A stretch of DNA of 9,288 nt from Actinomycetes bacterium (GTDB taxonomy: Bacteria > Actinomycetota > CALGFH01). Each line of letters starts with the position of its first letter. Position 1 is the first letter of the stretch. The stretch spans positions 1 to 9,288 of the forward strand of contig JASLBL010000648.1 of NCBI GenBank assembly GCA_030146615.1. Direction: 5' to 3'. The notes beneath the pieces were generated by a model. That model saw only the letters and a list, made by a program, of their open reading frames with translations, ran no database searches and was not told the DNA's origin. The translations under genes and the position numbers were made by a program. Of the stretch, positions 5,782-9,288 are shown in pieces.

Positions 5782-7062
5782 TCACCCCGGCTGCCCGGCC
5801 AGCAGGCCGGCGGCCTCCAGGTCGGCGGCGGCCTCGGCGACCAGGGCGAACGGCAGCCTCGCGCGCTCGGCCACATCCAGCAGGCTCCTGCTCCCGTCGG
5901 ACTGGTTGAGCACCCAGAGCATGGCCATCTGCCGTTCCTCGGCGTCGCTGCGGCCGCCGATGGAGCCGTACAGGCCGCGCCGGCCCAGCTGGGGCTCGCC
6001 CTTGGGCGCCAGGTTCAGGTAGCGGCGGTTGGCCTCCAGCACCTGGACGACCTCCCAGCAGGTCTCCAGGCTGTCCTGGAGGTGCTCGGGCCGGACCAGC
6101 TCCAGGTCGTCGGCCGAGGTGTGGTACTCGGGGTAGCTGGCATAGGTGCTGCGGCTCAGGGAGCCGACCGGCAGGTCGAACCCGGGCGAGCAGTACTGGC
6201 GCTCGTCGTAGCCGTAGGGGGTGAAGTCGACGATCCGGTGGGCCCGGCCGGAGCGCTCCAGCACGTGGGCCACGGCCCGGTCGATCTCGGCGTCGCCACG
6301 GCGGCTTCGCTTGTAGGTGAACCCGCCGGGGTCGCCGACGCCGGCCAGCACCAGCCCGTGGCGGATGCGGCCCAGGCGGTCCTCGTTGCGGGCCAGCCAG
6401 GTGATCGAACCGATCGTGCCCGGCACGAACAGGAACCGGTAGGAGTAGCGGGGCCGGGCCTCGGCCAGCATGGTGGCCAGGCGGGTGGCCACGGCGATGC
6501 CCGAGCAGTTGTCGTTGGCCAGCGACGGGTGGCAGACGTGGCAGCTGACCAGCACCTCCTCGTCGGTCCGGCCCTGGACCAGGTGCTCGCCGTAGGTGAG
6601 GTGGCCGTCGGCCAGGGTGGTGTCGACGCAGACCTCGTAGTCGCCCTCGGGCAGGCTGTCGACCAGCCGCTGGCTGGCGCAGAAGCCCCAGCGCTCGGCG
6701 TAGTAGGAGGTGCGGTACGGCACCCACTCGGGCTGGTCGGGGAGGGTGTAGAGGTGCTGGCGGAGCTCCTCGAGGGCCATGGTGGCCCGCACGGGCACGC
6801 TGTAGCTCATCAGGTGCAGGTTGCTGTCGGCGAAGTCGATCACCCGCTTGCCGTCGGGGCCGGCCACCCAGGCGTCGCGGACGTTCCACTCCCGCGGCAC
6901 CGTCCAGTCCAGCACCTCGGTGCCGGTGGGGACCTCGTGGACCTCCAGGTCAAGCTGGCGGCCGACCACCTGGAGGGTTGCCCGGACGCCGTCGCCGGTG
7001 ATGCTGCGGCAGATCGGGTAGAGCTCGGCCACCATCGCGAACAGGTCCTGGCCGGCGGTCAT
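5782..7062 (-). CDS. DUF4910/DUF2172-type putative zinc aminopeptidase (M28-like) with C-terminal winged helix
   Basis: This 426-residue protein begins with the typical ELYPICRSITGDGVR segment (13-27). An inserted DUF2172-like part follows (about 50-160, including DWTVPREWN and GPDGKRVIDFADSN). An M28-like aminopeptidase core comes next, then a winged-helix-like tail (about 365-420). Candidate zinc ligands are H175 or H178 in CHVCHPS, D184 in ANDNCSG, D286/E287 in YDERQYC and H314 in PEYHTSADD. Where classical M28 enzymes have a Glu pair, this protein reads VPGTIGS (213-219) with Gly215. Proteins of this architecture recur in polysaccharide loci, but I know of no settled function. Removal of an aminoacyl or acyl group from an amino sugar is a hypothesis. 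The ATG (complement of 7060-7062) is preferred over upstream in-frame codons because it forms an ATGA overlap with the rfbC stop. Confidence 0.88.
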   Translation of the reverse strand: MTAGQDLFAMVAELYPICRSITGDGVRATLQVVGRQLDLEVHEVPTGTEVLDWTVPREWNVRDAWVAGPDGKRVIDFADSNLHLMSYSVPVRATMALEELRQHLYTLPDQPEWVPYRTSYYAERWGFCASQRLVDSLPEGDYEVCVDTTLADGHLTYGEHLVQGRTDEEVLVSCHVCHPSLANDNCSGIAVATRLATMLAEARPRYSYRFLFVPGTIGSITWLARNEDRLGRIRHGLVLAGVGDPGGFTYKRSRRGDAEIDRAVAHVLERSGRAHRIVDFTPYGYDERQYCSPGFDLPVGSLSRSTYASYPEYHTSADDLELVRPEHLQDSLETCWEVVQVLEANRRYLNLAPKGEPQLGRRGLYGSIGGRSDAEERQMAMLWVLNQSDGSRSLLDVAERARLPFALVAEAAADLEAAGLLAGQPG

Positions 7063-7589
7063 GGCTCCGTGTCGGGGTAGGTCGCGTCGCGCTGGTTGAT
7101 GACCACGACCTCCCCGGGCCAGTCGATGCCGAAGGCGGGGTCGTCCCAGCGGACCCCCCGCGCCGCCGCCGGCGCGTACGGCGCCGACATCTGGTAGGTG
7201 ACCTCGGCCCCGTCGGTCAGGGTCAGGAAGCCGTGGGCGCACCCCTCGGGAACGTACAGCATCGACCGGTTGGCGTCGCCGAGCTCGTACCCGGCCCAGG
7301 CCAGGTAGGTCGGCGAGTCGGGCCGGAGGTCGAGGGCGACGTCCCAGATGGCCCCGCGGGTGCAGCGGACCAGCTTGGCCTCCTGGTGCGGGGCGGCCTG
7401 GTAGTGCATCCCCCGCAGCGTCCCCTTGGCGTGGTTGTAGGAGACGTTGCCCTGCGCCAGGTCGGGGTTGAGCCCGTGCTCGGCGAACTCCTCACGGCAG
7501 AACACGCGGGCGAAGAAGCCGCGCTCGTCGGCCACCGGCTCGGGCTCGATCAGCCAGGCGCCGGCGACCTTGGTCTCGCAGAAGCGCAT
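7059..7589 (-). CDS. rfbC: dTDP-4-dehydrorhamnose 3,5-epimerase family protein (RmlC/RfbC)
   Basis: This 176-residue cupin has the standard RmlC length and signature. Motifs are DERGFFARVF (21-30), NVSYNHAKGTLRGMHYQ (48-64), AKLVRCTRGAIWDVALDLRP (71-90), VPEGCAHGF (113-121) and the final RWDDPAFGIDWP (147-158). Catalytic candidates sit at canonical positions: H62 as base, K72, H119, Y132 or Y138 as acid, and D168 near the end as partner of H62. The enzyme epimerises C3 and C5 of 4-keto-6-deoxy-hexose nucleotides, classically in dTDP-rhamnose synthesis. Here the neighbours (RfbF-like cytidylyltransferase, C-methyltransferase, aminotransferase) suggest it may serve another NDP-4-keto sugar, and 3- or 5-monoepimerases of this fold exist. 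No rmlA, rmlB or rmlD lies beside it. It starts nine bases after the aminotransferase stop and overlaps the next gene as ATGA. Confidence 0.95.
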   Translation of the reverse strand: MRFCETKVAGAWLIEPEPVADERGFFARVFCREEFAEHGLNPDLAQGNVSYNHAKGTLRGMHYQAAPHQEAKLVRCTRGAIWDVALDLRPDSPTYLAWAGYELGDANRSMLYVPEGCAHGFLTLTDGAEVTYQMSAPYAPAAARGVRWDDPAFGIDWPGEVVVINQRDATYPDTEP

Positions 7590-7595
7590 CGGCGG

Positions 7596-7600
7596 CCCTC
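7596..7600 (-). promoter_or_regulatory. Ribosome binding site of rfbC
   Basis: On the minus strand, GAGGG lies six bases before the ATG at 7589-7587. It supports this start and overlaps the end of the aminotransferase gene. Confidence 0.6.
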
Positions 7601-8780
7601 AGCCCCGGGCCGGCCAGGCGGCCAGCCGGGCAACGGCCACCCCGACCCGGTCGACCAGCTCGTCGTCCATGCCGGTCCACAGGGGCAGGGTCAGGACCCG
7701 GGCGGCGGCGGCGTCGGTGACCGGCAGAGCGCCGTTGCTGGGCCCGGCCGTCCGGTAGGCCCGCTGGCGGTGGACCGGCGGCGAGTAGTAGCGCCGGGTC
7801 TGGACCCCCTCGGCGGCGAGGGCCGCGGCCAGGGCCGGGGCGTCCATGCCGAACCGCTCGGCGTCGACCAGGACGGTGAAGTCCTTGTAGGTGCTGCGGT
7901 CGCCCTCGGTGACAGCCGGGAAGTTGATGCCGTCGACCTCGTCAAGGGCCTTGCGGTAGCGCTCGGCCAGCTGGTTGCGGCGGGCGATCCGCTCCTCCAG
8001 GTCGCTGAAGGAGGCCAGGGCGGTGGCGGCGTGCAGCTCCGACATGCGGGCGTTGAGGCCGACGAAGCGGGTGTCGTAGTCGCCGGGGTTGCCGTAGTCA
8101 CGGCCGTAGCGGCATCGCTCGGCCAGGGTGTCGTCGTTGGTGGCGACGATGCCGCCCTCGCCGGCGATCAGCACCTTGGTCGGCGACAGGCTGAACACCT
8201 CGGCGTCGCCGAACCCGCCGACCATGGCCTGGCCCCGCCGGGAGCCGAAGGCGTGGGCGGCATCGAAGAACAGCCGGACGCCGTTGCGCCGGGCCACCTT
8301 GGAGAGCGCCTCGACGTCGCAGGGAGTGCCGTAGGTGTGGGTGGCCAGGATGGCCGAGGTCCGCATGCCGGTGGCCCGGGCGGCCGCCGCCGGGTCGAGC
8401 AGCAGGGTGTCGGGCCGGATGTCGGTGAACACCGGCCGCAGGCCGTTCCAGGCGACCGCGTGGGCGGTGGCCGAGAAGGTGAACGACGGCAGCACGACGT
8501 CGCCCGAGAGCCCGCAGACCCGCAGGGCCAGCATCAGCCCGGCGGTGCAGGAGGACACGGCGATGCAGTGGCGCACGCCCAGGTAGGTGGCGGCCATCTC
8601 CTCCAGCCGGCGCACGTACGGGCCGTTGGTGAGCACGCCGCTGGCCAGGATCTCGGCGCTGGCCCGGGCCACAGACTCGGGGTCGGCGACCTCGGGGCGG
8701 GCCAGGGGAAGGCCGTCGGAGAACAGGGGCTGGCCGCCGACGGCGGCCGGTCGGTCGTTGCCGGGCAAGCCCGTGGTCAT
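7599..8780 (-). CDS. DegT/DnrJ/EryC1/StrS family PLP-dependent sugar aminotransferase
   Basis: This 393-residue fold-type I aminotransferase converts a keto group of an NDP-keto-sugar to an amine, usually with glutamate as donor. Visible family elements are the N-terminal LASGVLTNGPYVRRLEE (45-61), the phosphate-binding SSCTAGLMLAL (76-86), the ring-stacking region LPSFTFSATAHA (97-108), FFDAAHAFGS (171-180) with D173 pairing the PLP pyridine nitrogen, and SLSPTKVLIAGEGG (197-210) with K202 as the Schiff-base lysine. GRDYGNP (226-232) and the LNARMSELHAA segment (242-252) are also typical. Position of amination (C3 or C4) cannot be decided from motifs. ATG 8780 is one base from the upstream epimerase stop, with AAGGAG on the minus strand ten bases before it. 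The 3' neighbour is rfbC, nine bases away. The keto-sugar supplier is not in the window. Confidence 0.94.
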   Translation of the reverse strand: MTTGLPGNDRPAAVGGQPLFSDGLPLARPEVADPESVARASAEILASGVLTNGPYVRRLEEMAATYLGVRHCIAVSSCTAGLMLALRVCGLSGDVVLPSFTFSATAHAVAWNGLRPVFTDIRPDTLLLDPAAAARATGMRTSAILATHTYGTPCDVEALSKVARRNGVRLFFDAAHAFGSRRGQAMVGGFGDAEVFSLSPTKVLIAGEGGIVATNDDTLAERCRYGRDYGNPGDYDTRFVGLNARMSELHAATALASFSDLEERIARRNQLAERYRKALDEVDGINFPAVTEGDRSTYKDFTVLVDAERFGMDAPALAAALAAEGVQTRRYYSPPVHRQRAYRTAGPSNGALPVTDAAAARVLTLPLWTGMDDELVDRVGVAVARLAAWPARG

Positions 8781-8781
8781 C

Positions 8782-9288
8782 TCAGGAAAGCTCCTTGGTG
8801 GGGTCGGTGGTGTCCGCGAACCAGCGGACGGTGGTGGCGACGCCCTCGCGCACGCCGACCAGCGGCCGGTAGCCGAGCAGGCGTTCCGCGGCCTCGATCG
8901 AGGCCTGCGAGTCGCGGACGTCGCCGGGCCGGGCCGGGGTGAAGACCGGCTCGACCCGCTCGCCGAGCAGGTCGTTGACCAGCTCGACCAGGTCGAGCAC
9001 GGAGATCCGGTCGCCGCAGCCGACGTTCATGGCCTCGCCGACCGCGTCCGGGCCGGCGGTGGCGGCCAGCCGGCAGGCGTGGACGGCGTTGGCCACGAAG
9101 GTGAAGTCGCGGGTCTGGCGCCCGTCGCCGGTGACCTCGGCCGGCCGGCCGGCCAGCATCCGGGTGGCGAAGCGAGGCACCACGGCCGCGTACTGGGAGC
9201 CGGGGTCCTGGCGGGGGCCGAACACGTTGAAGAAGCGCAGGCAGACGGTCTCCAGCGGGTAGACGCGGGCGAAGGAGCGGCAGTAGGC
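8782..9288 (-). CDS. NAD-dependent sugar epimerase/dehydratase, C-terminal part (5' end outside window)
   Basis: The minus-strand frame is open through the window edge, giving 168 C-terminal residues of an extended short-chain dehydrogenase. The GTG at 9225 is an internal valine: the upstream codons continue the family motif LRFFNVFGPRQDP. Further marks are SQYAAVVPRFATRMLAGRP, GDGRQTRDFTFVANAVHA, NVGCGDRISVLDLVELVNDL and PARPGDVRDSQASIEAAERL, all typical of the substrate-binding half of UDP-GlcNAc or UDP-glucose C4-epimerases of the WbpP type. The catalytic YxxxK should lie just beyond the edge, since the fragment starts at AYCRSF. Probable role: C4 epimerisation of a UDP-sugar; dehydratase or decarboxylase relatives remain possible. 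The stop is one base from the aminotransferase start, so the two are probably cotranscribed and coupled. The last visible codons reach position 9286-9288 without a stop. Confidence 0.92.
   Translation of the reverse strand, partial: AYCRSFARVYPLETVCLRFFNVFGPRQDPGSQYAAVVPRFATRMLAGRPAEVTGDGRQTRDFTFVANAVHACRLAATAGPDAVGEAMNVGCGDRISVLDLVELVNDLLGERVEPVFTPARPGDVRDSQASIEAAERLLGYRPLVGVREGVATTVRWFADTTDPTKELS
8791..8796 (-). promoter_or_regulatory. Ribosome binding site of the aminotransferase
   Basis: AAGGAG on the minus strand, ten bases before the ATG at 8780-8778, is the best Shine-Dalgarno match in this operon. It lies within the last codons of the upstream epimerase gene. Confidence 0.55.

Noticed and set aside
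4785..6889. Extra - strand frames, including the N-terminal extension of the LLM frame back to 6889
   Set aside because: The part upstream of 5779-5785 is an out-of-frame reading of the DUF4910 gene, rich in Arg/Pro/Gly. The true LLM start is at 5779 (or GTG 5785).
7233..8942. 569-codon + strand open frame opposite rfbC, the aminotransferase and the epimerase
   Set aside because: The translation is Gly/Val/Gln-rich and motif-free, and it crosses three well-supported - strand genes. It is a typical high-GC antisense shadow.
9139..9154. GGCCGGCC-type perfect palindrome of 16 bases
   Set aside because: It lies inside the epimerase gene and encodes the Leu-Ala-Gly-Arg-Pro stretch. Such GGCC runs recur through the window as a result of codon bias, so no site function is claimed.

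Overview
The window is very GC-rich, with G or C at most third codon positions. It carries an F420-type luciferase-like oxidoreductase and an RmlC whose active-site numbering matches the mycobacterial enzyme as I remember it. This suggests a high-GC actinobacterium, possibly an uncultured lineage; the genus cannot be told from the sequence. No tRNA, rRNA, CRISPR array, insertion sequence or phage gene was seen. No stretch over 300 bases lacks a gene. The only clear gap is 323-445.

The left half reads on the + strand. It opens with the C-terminal end of an unidentified Thr/Pro-rich protein (2-322). A short gap follows, then four closely packed genes: a Wzz/BY-kinase-like polysaccharide chain-length protein (446-2098), a TylCIII/NovU/TcaB9-type sugar C-methyltransferase (2101-3375), a glucose-1-phosphate cytidylyltransferase-like nucleotidyltransferase (3372-4166) and a PIG-L family deacetylase (4171-4824).

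The right half is a tightly coupled operon on the - strand, read from the right edge inwards. It holds an NAD-dependent sugar epimerase cut by the window end (8782-9288), a DegT/DnrJ/EryC1/StrS aminotransferase (7599-8780), an RmlC/RfbC 3,5-epimerase (7059-7589), a DUF4910/M28-like putative aminopeptidase (5782-7062) and an F420-type luciferase-like oxidoreductase (4829-5779). The two operons converge with only 4 bases between their stop codons.

Together the genes look like part of a surface polysaccharide (capsule, exopolysaccharide or O-antigen-like) locus, or less likely a glycosylated natural-product locus. The set could activate a hexose-1-phosphate as an NDP-sugar, epimerise, C-methylate and transaminate it, and adjust N-acyl groups; the Wzz-like protein would control polymer length. 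No 4,6-dehydratase, glycosyltransferase, flippase or polymerase is inside the window, so the pathway must continue beyond it. The less ordinary points are two putative zinc amide hydrolases (PIG-L and DUF4910) in a sugar locus, a BY-kinase-like domain lacking the usual Walker A' aspartate and C-terminal tyrosine cluster, and an F420-type oxidoreductase translationally coupled to the sugar operon. None of these alone shows a new system.
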